From UBA1351 sp965140555 (GTDB taxonomy: Bacteria; Bacillota; Clostridia; Lachnospirales; Vallitaleaceae): a stretch of 64,000 nucleotides of DNA. Both the position numbers and the translations under genes were made by a program. Of this stretch, positions 34,309 through 42,359 are shown piece by piece (within the stretch, counting starts at the first letter, position 1; each line of letters opens with the position of its first letter). The stretch covers positions 248,001 through 312,000 of the forward strand of contig OZ223259.1 in NCBI GenBank assembly GCA_965140555.1, read 5' to 3'. The notes under the pieces were generated by a model. The model searched no databases and was not told the origin of the DNA. It saw only the letters and a program-made list of their open reading frames with translations.

Positions 34309-35595
34309 TTATTCCTTTCCCAAATACTCCTTTTCAATAATCTCCCAGAGCCTTGACCCTCCTTCATACTCAATGTCGTTAAAGGTTATAATTTCATCCT
34401 TTTGGACATCTCTTTTGAGACGACATCCCGCGACAACTGAGATGGGAACATAGTTGGATTTACGTATATCTTCCTTTGCCTCCAACAAACCATAGAAGGT
34501 GTAGCCCCCTATCGCATCTAATTTTTCCCCGGCTACAAGATTTTTCTTTGCATAGGGAATAACATCTGCTTGACGTTCACTAAGGGGTTTGATGACCGGT
34601 CGTTTAAGGACAACAATCTTAGCAAAACCGATAAGCATTTCAAATACACACAAATGGTACGGTTTATAGAACAAATAGTTCGGTCCGTCACCCATTTTGT
34701 AATATTTCATATCGTGTATCATTTGCGGATTATCTGTATGGGCAACAACAAACACGCCTCCTGTTGGTTCCACACCTTTAACAATCTCAATAACCCCTGT
34801 CTTATTGAGGACGCCTCCGTCTTTTTTCAGTTGCATCAACTGGGCAACTGTCTCCAATGTTCCTTCAGGACTATTCATCCCCGGTACATCCGGAATCAAT
34901 CCTGTTGCATTAGCAACCAATCCCATTTCTATGTTCATTTTGGTTCCGTCTGCAAAGGATGATAATTTTATCGCATTCTGTTTGTATAGCGTCGCCCATT
35001 TTTCGACGGTCGTCGGATTCGAATACCTGTCAATAAATCGCTTGAATTTACCGGCAGCAACAATGTCCAGTCCTGAAAACTTGACATAGGAACTTAAGTT
35101 CATAATCTCACCGGGTTCATCGCCGCTAAACCCCGAATACACAACACCCTTTTCTTCTGCAAAACGAGAGAGGAAAGGTCCGATTGTAATATCAATTTCA
35201 GGACTGGCACTGACATGGACCTTATGATCGATCGCCTGATATGCCAATTCTGCACCTACTTCTTCTTGCCCCGTTGCATCGACAACAAGATCCAACGTCG
35301 CCTCAAACATTAAATTGACGGATGTAACAGCCGCTACATGCCCTGCCTCTTCTGCTGCTTTTACCTCTTCTGCCGTCTCACAATAGTCAATAATGAAAGC
35401 CGGTTCACAGGTTGCATTTTGTTTTTCTATACTTTCCTTACGATGATATAGAATAACTGAAGGGGTAAACTCCTTCATAACCGCCATCTCACGCATCAAG
35501 CCACCACCAATAAAACCAGTTCCGGCTAAACCGATTCGTATAACGCCCTTTTCTTCATAATAACGTTCCAATTCTTCCAACAAATACGTATACAT
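34309..35595 (-). CDS. NAD(P)-dependent oxidoreductase with C-terminal SAF domain
   Basis: 428 residues. The N-terminal Rossmann fold has IRIGLAGTGFIGGGLMREMA, VVDATGQEEVGAELAYQAI and the mid-part VYSGFSGDEPGEIMNLSSYV, like homoserine-dehydrogenase-related NAD-binding proteins. The C-terminal ~70 residues (PYAKKNLVAGEKLDAIGGYT, YVPISVVAGCRLKRDVQKDE) look like a SAF domain. It sits inside the rhamnose cluster between rfbC and rfbD with gaps of 3 and 12 bases. Similar proteins occur beside polysaccharide genes, but no reaction has been assigned that I can name with confidence. It may make or modify a non-sugar substituent or a rare sugar. Confidence 0.75.
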   Translation of the reverse strand: MYTYLLEELERYYEEKGVIRIGLAGTGFIGGGLMREMAVMKEFTPSVILYHRKESIEKQNATCEPAFIIDYCETAEEVKAAEEAGHVAAVTSVNLMFEATLDLVVDATGQEEVGAELAYQAIDHKVHVSASPEIDITIGPFLSRFAEEKGVVYSGFSGDEPGEIMNLSSYVKFSGLDIVAAGKFKRFIDRYSNPTTVEKWATLYKQNAIKLSSFADGTKMNIEMGLVANATGLIPDVPGMNSPEGTLETVAQLMQLKKDGGVLNKTGVIEIVKGVEPTGGVFVVAHTDNPQMIHDMKYYKMGDGPNYLFYKPYHLCVFEMLIGFAKIVVLKRPVIKPLSERQADVIPYAKKNLVAGEKLDAIGGYTFYGLLEAKEDIRKSNYVPISVVAGCRLKRDVQKDEIITFNDIEYEGGSRLWEIIEKEYLGKE

Positions 35596-35607
35596 AAACT
35601 CTCTCCT

Positions 35608-36165
35608 TTACTGAATAATGATTGACTTGGCTTGATCAAGAGACGGTAGTTTACTGTCTTTTTCCGACACCTTTATGAAGGCTTCATCCAGATAGGTTGA
35701 CCAGTTAACCCCAATGGTCGGATCATTATAGATAATTCCTGCATCAAACTCCGGATGATAAAAATCCGTTGCCTTATACATCACATGCGTTTCGTCTTCC
35801 AATACCATGAACCCATGAGCTAAACCTTCAGGAATATAGAGCATCTTATGATTCTCACCACTTAATTCAACCCCGACATACTCTCCATAAGTCGGGCTAT
35901 CCGGGCGTATGTCTACAGCCACATCATAAACCCTTCCCGTTATAACACGAAGTAGCTTCCCTTGTGGATGTTCATATTGATAGTGCAAGCCTCGAAGAAC
36001 GCCTTTTGATGACTTCGAATGATTGTCTTGTACAAACTTCATATGAAGTCCATGGGCTGCAAATTCTCGTTGACTGTAAGATTCCATAAAAAATCCTCGA
36101 TGGTCCCCAAATACCTTGGGTTCTATAATAACAACCCCTTGGATTTTCGTCGTCGTTACCTCCAT
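35608..36165 (-). CDS. rfbC: dTDP-4-dehydrorhamnose 3,5-epimerase
   Basis: 185 residues from the ATG at 36165 (MEVTTTKIQGVV); the ATG at 36171 lies too close to the AAAGAGGG site. The cupin-fold epimerase has FGDHRGFFMESYSQREF, VQDNHSKSSKGVLRGLHYQ with the catalytic His, GKLLRVITGRVYDVAVDIR and the late EGLAHGFMVLEDETHVMYK with the second conserved residues. It converts dTDP-4-keto-6-deoxyglucose to the L-lyxo epimer. Gene order here is rfbC, oxidoreductase, rfbD, rfbB, rfbA. Confidence 0.95.
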   Translation of the reverse strand: MEVTTTKIQGVVIIEPKVFGDHRGFFMESYSQREFAAHGLHMKFVQDNHSKSSKGVLRGLHYQYEHPQGKLLRVITGRVYDVAVDIRPDSPTYGEYVGVELSGENHKMLYIPEGLAHGFMVLEDETHVMYKATDFYHPEFDAGIIYNDPTIGVNWSTYLDEAFIKVSEKDSKLPSLDQAKSIIIQ

Positions 36166-36229
36166 TATCATCCCTCTTTCCTTATTTTTCTATTGGCCAT
36201 GTTTTATTTGTTCTCATCGATGTATCCGA

Positions 36230-37507
36230 CTAATCTTGATAAGCCACCCCTATAAGTCGGGCATTGCTTAATTCGATCAAGCGGCGATTACTCTTGACGA
36301 TTTCTCGCTTAGACAACCGGGATACCGCATCGATAATCGGTCCTTGTTCCGCTAATTTTTCCAGGCATCCTTCATCCGCTTTGACTGTAACAAAAATAAT
36401 ATCGTAGATGTCTTTCAAGGATTCCATAAAGTCACTAAAAGGCTCCAAATCATTCAGTTGAAACTGCATACTTTTTTGGAAATTACCAATAACATCCAAT
36501 TGGCTGTCGACGTTAAATTGAATATCCTCCAATTTTGATCGACCGGCCATATAACTTTGTATATCCCGAAGTCCTGTTTGAATACCATCTAATGTATATA
36601 CATAACGGTCTGATGCATTAATATTAACAAGAACCGTCTTAAGCTTCATTGTCGCTACTTTGTATGCCAACTGCAATGCAAAGGCTTCGTTTTTACCGGA
36701 ATCATCATTGACGATCACATTAAAAATCTTCACGCCATCATTCAAATATTCATGTAAGACAGTATTTTTCACCAAATATATCGATTCATCCGATGCGCGC
36801 CTGGCAAGATTCGGTAGGGACCGTCGTCGAATGTTACGAATCGACTGATGACATAATATGGGTGATTCCATAATCTGTTCTACTTCCATAGATGTTCGCA
36901 CACGTTTTGTTAACAGATAGATGAGCAATATGGCACCGATTCCCATAGCAAACCCGGCACCGATTCCTAGAATATAGATCATCGTCCTATTCGGCGATAC
37001 AGGGGTATCATTCACAATCCCTTCGTCAATCAATTCAATTGTCGTAATTCGAACAATCTCTGTCGCCTGCTCGGGCAATATATTCTCTATATTGGTCGTT
37101 ACACGTTTGGCCAGCTCTTTACTGGAACTGTCAAATCCAATATAGAAGAACGTCGATTCTGTATCAATGTAGACATAAAGTCCGGCCAAATAATCTTGGT
37201 AAGATATTGGCAGTACATCATCTTGATTCGCCACTTCTAAGTAAAATTTATTACTGTATAGCATTTTCTGAACGTCCAAGAGCAATAAATTGTAAAACTG
37301 TAGTTCATTGATTGTGAAGAAACTACTATTCAAGTCAGATTTACTCAAATAGTAGGTTGATTGGGATCGATACACATTCGTGATTCCTGATGCAATAACC
37401 GATGTCAATACGGCTGCCACAACAGTCGTTAATAGGACAATCCATATGTGCTTCAGAAAAAAAATAATATCGCTCATCCATTTGCGGTCTTCATAAAGTT
37501 TATTCAT
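36230..37507 (-). CDS. Wzz-like chain-length protein fused to a degenerate tyrosine-kinase domain
   Basis: 425 residues. Two membrane helices (about residues 20-41 and 177-200) bracket an outer Wzz-type domain (YRSQSTYYLSKSD, EATIENILPEQ-like region). After the second helix comes a cytoplasmic domain laid out like a BY-kinase of the CpsD/Wzc type, but the Walker A equivalent is NDDSGKNEAFALQLAYK (near 265), A-prime is VLVNINASDR (near 290) and Walker B is YDIIFVTVKADEG (near 366); the canonical GxGKS/T, DxD and DTPP are lost. No C-terminal Tyr cluster is seen. It probably regulates polymer length without autophosphorylation. No separate kinase or phosphatase gene lies in the window. Confidence 0.82.
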   Translation of the reverse strand: MNKLYEDRKWMSDIIFFLKHIWIVLLTTVVAAVLTSVIASGITNVYRSQSTYYLSKSDLNSSFFTINELQFYNLLLLDVQKMLYSNKFYLEVANQDDVLPISYQDYLAGLYVYIDTESTFFYIGFDSSSKELAKRVTTNIENILPEQATEIVRITTIELIDEGIVNDTPVSPNRTMIYILGIGAGFAMGIGAILLIYLLTKRVRTSMEVEQIMESPILCHQSIRNIRRRSLPNLARRASDESIYLVKNTVLHEYLNDGVKIFNVIVNDDSGKNEAFALQLAYKVATMKLKTVLVNINASDRYVYTLDGIQTGLRDIQSYMAGRSKLEDIQFNVDSQLDVIGNFQKSMQFQLNDLEPFSDFMESLKDIYDIIFVTVKADEGCLEKLAEQGPIIDAVSRLSKREIVKSNRRLIELSNARLIGVAYQD

Positions 37508-37521
37508 AAGTCACCTCATCT

Positions 37522-38553
37522 CTAAATATAGATAAATATTGCTCGAACTTTGGGAATCATTTTTATAATTTTGCTTATTGCTATGGGTCCTAACACACCG
37601 ACTATCGTAAAGACGACCATATTATTGACTAAGGAGTCCCAAGGTACGATGTACCGGAGCAAAAAATTCACAGATAAATGAAAATACATGATTCCGATAG
37701 AATGATTGCCAATCCACATAATCGGTTTTGCCACCCACTGCAACTTCCCTAACTGATCGCAAATGGCAAAGAGTATCAGAAAAAGGGATAAGGGTAGAAA
37801 TAAATCAATAATCGGATTCATATAATGAATACTTCTCAAATCATAAATATAAGGTTGTGTCATAACATAAGTTAAAATGAGCCCAACTGCTATAAAAAGA
37901 TTGATTACCATAACTTGACGATAATGCGTATGCAACTCCTTGATATTCTTTCGGAAACGATAGCCAATATAGAAGTAGGGTATAGTTACAAAGGTTGTTA
38001 GCACACACATGGGAGATAATATATGAAGTCCGTAGTGAATATTTATATAGCCGTGTAACATGCCTAACAAATAGATAAAACCCATGACATATGGCACATA
38101 ATTCTTCTTAACGACAGTATGAAGCAAATCGGAGAATACTCTTGTAAAGTAGAAAACAGGAACAAACCAAGCTGCCGTTGTCAACCCAACCAAAAATTCT
38201 CCGCCATAAATCAATAACACCATCTCTTTTAGTATCGAGAGTACCGAGTCACCGTCCAGTATATTTTTCACCAGAAAAGGGCTCTCAATGACAAACAAAA
38301 TAATAAAGTAGGGAATCATTAACTGTCTAAACTTGGTTATTGCTACCTTTTTGACTTGCTCCATCGTTTCCCTTGGTTTATAATTCATACCGGCCAAAAA
38401 GAAAAATCCGGGAACTGCGATAAATGAAATCCAAGCTACAGACTTAGCAATATCCCCTCGAATGACCATACCGTGGCCGATAACAATACATATAATCAGA
38501 AGACCACGCATGATCATTTGATTTTTTCTTAAACTCGTGTGTTTGTCGCTCAT
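37522..38553 (-). CDS. Acyltransferase family 3 membrane protein
   Basis: About 343 residues from the ATG at 38553, which has GAGG five bases upstream; the GTG at 38559 overlaps that site. It has about ten hydrophobic helices, with MIMRGLLIICIVIGHGMVIR at the start, including the conserved His of acyltransferase-3 proteins, then FFLAGMNYKPRETME and IGIMYFHLSVNFLLRY near the C-terminus. Family members such as OatA or WecH-type proteins transfer acetyl or succinyl groups to sugars across or at the membrane. In this operon it probably acylates EPS. The esterase at the operon end may reverse it. Confidence 0.85.
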   Translation of the reverse strand: MSDKHTSLRKNQMIMRGLLIICIVIGHGMVIRGDIAKSVAWISFIAVPGFFFLAGMNYKPRETMEQVKKVAITKFRQLMIPYFIILFVIESPFLVKNILDGDSVLSILKEMVLLIYGGEFLVGLTTAAWFVPVFYFTRVFSDLLHTVVKKNYVPYVMGFIYLLGMLHGYINIHYGLHILSPMCVLTTFVTIPYFYIGYRFRKNIKELHTHYRQVMVINLFIAVGLILTYVMTQPYIYDLRSIHYMNPIIDLFLPLSLFLILFAICDQLGKLQWVAKPIMWIGNHSIGIMYFHLSVNFLLRYIVPWDSLVNNMVVFTIVGVLGPIAISKIIKMIPKVRAIFIYI

Positions 38554-38572
38554 AGGCACCTCGCAATATATT

Positions 38573-39664
38573 TTATATCTCTCGATACACTTTCTCTGTC
38601 TTTTGTGTTACTTTATCCCAAGAGTAATTTTCCTTAATATAGTCTATGATAGCCTCTTCGTCCAATATCGATGCTTCTTGAAGTATTACTTCTAATTGGC
38701 TCTGTAAGGACGCTACATCCTTATTGGCAAACATATAACCGTGCCCTTCAATAACACTTTTATTCTCCGGTATGTCACTTGTCAAGGAAGTGAGCCCATA
38801 GCTCATCGCCTCTAAAAGGGATATAGGAAGGCCTTCAATGGTTGACGGTAGTACATAGGCATAAGCGTTACTATATAGGGCTTCCAATTTATCCCCTGTA
38901 ACAAAACCGGTCATTAATACCCTTTTATCCTCGGCTGCCTTTTCTCGAATGTTATTCACATAGTCATCCGAGTGACTTGTTCCACCTGCAATAACTAACC
39001 GCTTATCCGTTTGGATTCTTTTGAAAGCATCCAGAAGATAATGCACTCCTTTTTCCGGAACCAATCGACTCAAAAAAAGAATATACTCCTTCTCTTTCAA
39101 CCCATAGGCAGTTTCAATAATCTGAGCCGGCTTCTTCTTCGGTATCATTACACCATTAGGAATATAAACAGGCTTCTTCTTATGCTTATCCAAATAATAG
39201 GGAACTAAACTCTTACCGACAACAATGGTTTTATTGGCAAAATGAATACCTACCCATTCCCCAAATTTCAGCATAATCTTCGCCAGCTTTCCCCATTTTT
39301 CACGTTTCCAATCCAATCCATGAACCGTTGATACAACCTTAATACCAAAAATCCTAGGTAACCAAGCAAACACAGAAGGGCCGATCGCATGGTAATGAAT
39401 AATATCCGGTTTATCTCTAATGGCTTTGATTGTTGCTGTGAACGATGATAGAACAGCATCAAAATGCTTGGTGTTAATGTTTTTTACCGGGACTAATCGA
39501 ATGCCTCGATGACTCTCTTTGATCTCATCCATATAACTTTCTCTTACATAAGCAGTAATCTCATGGCCCCGGGCTACAAGATGCGCCCCTAATTCCTCCA
39601 CATGAATTTCTACACCGCCGGCGCGGCTAGGGATGCCTTTATGACCAATCATTCCAATTCTCAT
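38573..39664 (-). CDS. Glycosyltransferase family 4, DUF1972-type
   Basis: 363 residues starting MRIGMIGHKGIPSRAGGVEI, the opening of DUF1972-containing GT4 enzymes that include rhamnosyltransferases of streptococcal capsule loci. The donor-site half contains LFLSRLVPEKGVHYLLDAF, LVIAGGTSHSDDYV, VLMTGFVTGDKLEALY and PSTIEGLPISLLEAMSYG (EX7E). It overlaps the upstream glycosyltransferase gene by four bases. Given the rhamnose genes in the operon, a rhamnosyltransferase is a reasonable guess, not proven. Confidence 0.87.
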   Translation of the reverse strand: MRIGMIGHKGIPSRAGGVEIHVEELGAHLVARGHEITAYVRESYMDEIKESHRGIRLVPVKNINTKHFDAVLSSFTATIKAIRDKPDIIHYHAIGPSVFAWLPRIFGIKVVSTVHGLDWKREKWGKLAKIMLKFGEWVGIHFANKTIVVGKSLVPYYLDKHKKKPVYIPNGVMIPKKKPAQIIETAYGLKEKEYILFLSRLVPEKGVHYLLDAFKRIQTDKRLVIAGGTSHSDDYVNNIREKAAEDKRVLMTGFVTGDKLEALYSNAYAYVLPSTIEGLPISLLEAMSYGLTSLTSDIPENKSVIEGHGYMFANKDVASLQSQLEVILQEASILDEEAIIDYIKENYSWDKVTQKTEKVYREI

Positions 39665-40899
39665 ACAATCCCTTCTTTCTTATGGTCTTTTACAACATCC
39701 TCTGCAATCGTCATGAAATGCCGGTAGTGCTCCTTCGCATTGAAGAAACGTTGGGCCTTATCATAAGAAACTTTTCCGAAAATCTCTGCTTGTTCGGGAT
39801 GATCCAACATCTTATTCAATTGTATTGCCAGTGCTTTTTCATTGCCGGCTTCATAAAGATAGCCATTCTTTCCATCTTCTATCAGTTCCGGAATACCGCC
39901 AATGGATGATCCTACAATCGCTTTCCCCAATGCCATGGATTCAATAACGGACATTGGATTGTTCTCATACCATTCTGAATTAATGGTAACAAATTGGCAA
40001 TTGGCAATCAGAGATTTTAATGTATCACCACTCTGATAGCCCATAAACTCAACGTTGTCTGCCTCCACGGTCATGGCAAAACGCTTCGCCTCTTCTAACT
40101 TCGGACCGTCACCAATGATAAGGAGCTTACTACGCTTAACATCGCGCATAGCTCTAAGAAGTGTAAAGATCCCCTTTTCTTCAGATACGCGACCAAAACA
40201 GACAAAGTAAGGGTCATAATTAAAGGTCGGCTCATACTGAGATAACTCTACAAAATTATAGATATGTTCTATTTGGTCTCCGGGATATCCGAATTCCATA
40301 AATTTAGTTTTCAAAAATTTACTCGGCGTCAATATTCGATCTATTTTTTGATAACTTTTCAAAAAGTGATGCAGATACATTTCCACTGTATTAACAGCAC
40401 TTGCCATCGTTGAGTCCTTGGAACACTTATTGGCCAAACAGTGATAGTACCGATGCCCTTTACATTGTTCACACACCTCATTATGTTGGTACAATTTATA
40501 ATTCGGGCAAACCAATTTATAATCATGGGCTGTCAAAATTATAGGTATACCGGCTCGTTTCAATTCGTGAATAATAGATGGAGAAAGTTGATGATAGATA
40601 TTGTGAAGATGTGCTACATCCGGGCGATGCGCTTTAAGTAATGCACGTAATTTTTTACGCGCTTCTAAAGAATAGATAATTTTAGCTGCTTGGCGAACTT
40701 TATCTGTTGGCGTTTGATTGTTATAGTCAATTTCATCAATAAAATAAGATTCATAGGGCGAAGGACGGTTTTTAGGCGACTTCATAGAAAAATGAATAAC
40801 TTCATGTCCATTGTCTTCCAACAGTTGTATTAAGTTGAAGTAGTAAGCTTCACAGCCACCTTTTATGTAAAAATATTTGTTTATTTCGAGTATTTTCAT
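39661..40899 (-). CDS. Glycosyltransferase family 4 protein (first gene of the right EPS operon)
   Basis: About 412 residues from the ATG at 40899 (MKILEINKYFYIKGGCEAYY) preceded by AAGGGG; the longer in-frame extension to 40950 overlaps the promoter -10 box and is unlikely. YFNLIQLLEDNGHEVIHFSM, LHNIYHQLSPSIIHEL and ILTAHDYKLVCPNYKLY mark the acceptor domain. A Cys-rich insert (CEQCKGHRYYHCLANKCSKD) may bind a metal, as in a subset of GT4 enzymes. YFVCFGRVSEEKGIFTLLRA and NSEWYENNPMSVIESMALG form the donor site. It opens the operon running down to 23440. Confidence 0.87.
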   Translation of the reverse strand: MKILEINKYFYIKGGCEAYYFNLIQLLEDNGHEVIHFSMKSPKNRPSPYESYFIDEIDYNNQTPTDKVRQAAKIIYSLEARKKLRALLKAHRPDVAHLHNIYHQLSPSIIHELKRAGIPIILTAHDYKLVCPNYKLYQHNEVCEQCKGHRYYHCLANKCSKDSTMASAVNTVEMYLHHFLKSYQKIDRILTPSKFLKTKFMEFGYPGDQIEHIYNFVELSQYEPTFNYDPYFVCFGRVSEEKGIFTLLRAMRDVKRSKLLIIGDGPKLEEAKRFAMTVEADNVEFMGYQSGDTLKSLIANCQFVTINSEWYENNPMSVIESMALGKAIVGSSIGGIPELIEDGKNGYLYEAGNEKALAIQLNKMLDHPEQAEIFGKVSYDKAQRFFNAKEHYRHFMTIAEDVVKDHKKEGIV

Positions 40900-40948
40900 A
40901 TTAATCCCCTTTACCTTTAAAAATGTCTGATTATTATGATTTATAGTC

Positions 40949-40977
40949 ATTATATCTTACTCATTCTCTTTTTACAA
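40949..40977 (-). promoter_or_regulatory. Promoter of the right EPS operon
   Basis: TTGTAA (40972-40977) and a perfect TATAAT (40949-40954) on the minus strand with a 17-base spacer, followed by a short leader of about 45 bases and AAGGGG before the ATG at 40899. A Fur-like element lies about 45 bases upstream of the -35 box. Confidence 0.78.
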
Positions 40978-41110
40978 GTTAACTTGGGTCTTTTGACTCT
41001 CTCAGTTAATAAACTATATTTTTTGATAATGATTATTGTAAATTATAACATAAAGACGTCCGTTTGAATAGAAAAAAAAGAAGAGATTCGTAGAAAAATG
41101 AAGAAAGTAG

Positions 41111-41136
41111 AAAAAGCATATCTAAGATATGCTTTC
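41111..41136 (-). terminator. Intrinsic terminator after the two-component operon
   Basis: AAAGCATATCT and AGATATGCTTT form a near-perfect stem; on the minus strand it runs into TTTTTC. It lies about 160 bases after the stop of the 41295 gene, which leaves room for a further small gene in the transcript. Confidence 0.8.
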
Positions 41137-41166
41137 TTAACATCTGAAATAGTCTAGATGTCATGA

Positions 41167-41268
41167 CTATATATATCCAATACTCCATTTCGCAAAAAAC
41201 CGCTTCTCATCTTCTACAGTATACAACATATTGACGTATATGTGGATGTTCCTGTCCTGTAATTCCAT
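41167..41268 (-). CDS. Possible small protein (33 residues)
   Basis: A minus-strand frame starting ATG at 41268 reads MELQDRNIHIYVNMLYTVED and continues to a TAG at 41167, giving 33 residues with mixed charge and aromatic residues near the end. It sits between the kinase-like gene and the operon terminator, in the same direction. Only a weak GAGA precedes the ATG, and another frame across the same DNA is also open for about 30 codons without a start, so coding is doubtful. It has no Cys and no obvious leader or processing site of a peptide pheromone. Confidence 0.2.
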   Translation of the reverse strand: MELQDRNIHIYVNMLYTVEDEKRFFAKWSIGYI

Positions 41269-41294
41269 TGAATTGTCTCAAATTGTTGAGCTGA

Positions 41295-42359
41295 TCATAT
41301 AAAAGTTTCCATTTCGATGAGATTAGGACTTATGGCCACATTTAATGAACGCATTTGTACAATATCGCATTCAACTTTCTTTTTCCAATCCACGAGCCGT
41401 TGTCTCTCAACATCAAGATTTTTAAACACACCGTATATACGCCCCTGAATCTGCAATCTGTCCTCACTTCGAATGATTTCCATCGTCACACGGGTAATTT
41501 TTTGAGGATCTTGAGAATCACCATAGGAAAGCCATGACTCTACAAACTGATACGTTTTACCGGCACGTACCGTCGTGTCTATACCTAATTTAGGTGTAAC
41601 ACGTGTTGTAAACTCAATATTCGATTCCATAAAGCGTATATAATATTGAAAAATCAAAGCATTCAAAATATCATTTTCAGAAAAACCAATTTTGATAAAT
41701 GCCTCATTCTTAATGACTTCAATACATGCCTCTATTTCCTCCCGTTTCATCGGCAGTGCTTGGCGCAAATCTTCAATCATATCAAACATAACGGCTTCCT
41801 TATTCTGAATCACTCTTCGAATTTTTACTAAATCCACTTCTGTCTCCATATACGTATCGACGACTTGATACCATGCCCTCTGTATGTGATATCGCGAAAA
41901 AACGGTAACCATTCCGATAATCAATCCTAATATACTCAATAGTAAAACACGATCTTGTTCAACCGTACGATCTAGCTGTAAGATAATCAAATAGCTGACT
42001 ACTAAATAGATGATAATAGAAAAGCCAACAAAGCCATAAACTTTTTCTTCACTTACAATCTGTTCTTTAGCACTCTGCCTTGACAACCATTGTGTCATAA
42101 ATATAGCCGTTATAAGAGGTATGATAACATCTAACGGATGGTACGCCTTCCATAACATAACAGCCTTTAATTGTTCATGATCCATCTGATAACTCAGTAG
42201 AAGTAACGCTATGAAGCGGCCCGGTGTCGCACAATAGGCATAGGATGTAATATAGAGCCATATTTTCTCACCCATGCTACATCCCTTAAACTGTTTGTAC
42301 CAATAAATACCGACAATGACACATTGAAGAGCTATAACAGCTATGCGTATAGCTATCAT
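41295..42359 (-). CDS. Membrane protein resembling a GHKL kinase without ATPase domain
   Basis: 354 residues from the ATG at 42359, which has AGGAGGTGG upstream and overlaps the kinase stop codon by four bases (ATGA). Five or six N-terminal helices (AVIALQCVIVGIYWYKQF, GFSIIIYLVVSYLIILQL, LLLSILGLIIGMVTVFS) are followed by a helical part, DMIEDLRQALPMKREEIEAC, then ENDILNALIFQYYIRFMESN around residue 224, laid out like the stretch before the N-box of AgrC-type kinases. No N-box, DxGxG or GxGL motif follows; the remaining 110 residues are unfamiliar. I infer a degenerate sensor partner of the adjacent two-component system. Its true function is unknown. Confidence 0.6.
   Translation of the reverse strand: MIAIRIAVIALQCVIVGIYWYKQFKGCSMGEKIWLYITSYAYCATPGRFIALLLLSYQMDHEQLKAVMLWKAYHPLDVIIPLITAIFMTQWLSRQSAKEQIVSEEKVYGFVGFSIIIYLVVSYLIILQLDRTVEQDRVLLLSILGLIIGMVTVFSRYHIQRAWYQVVDTYMETEVDLVKIRRVIQNKEAVMFDMIEDLRQALPMKREEIEACIEVIKNEAFIKIGFSENDILNALIFQYYIRFMESNIEFTTRVTPKLGIDTTVRAGKTYQFVESWLSYGDSQDPQKITRVTMEIIRSEDRLQIQGRIYGVFKNLDVERQRLVDWKKKVECDIVQMRSLNVAISPNLIEMETFI

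Larger units (their letters stand above)
40900..41294. other. Intergenic region with EPS promoter, Fur-like box and terminator
   Basis: 395 bases upstream of the right EPS operon. It holds the promoter (40949-40977), a TGATAATGATTATTG element resembling a 7-1-7 Fur/PerR-type box (41024-41038), a terminator for the two-component operon (41111-41136) and one small minus-strand reading frame (41167-41268). The remaining sequence shows nothing else I can name. Confidence 0.65.

Noticed and set aside
41200..41300. Continuation of the kinase-like protein in another frame (YDQLNNLRQFNGITGQEHPH)
   Set aside because: It looks protein-like and could mean a late frameshift, but it has no start codon and an upstream stop cuts it off, and the 354-residue frame ends cleanly.
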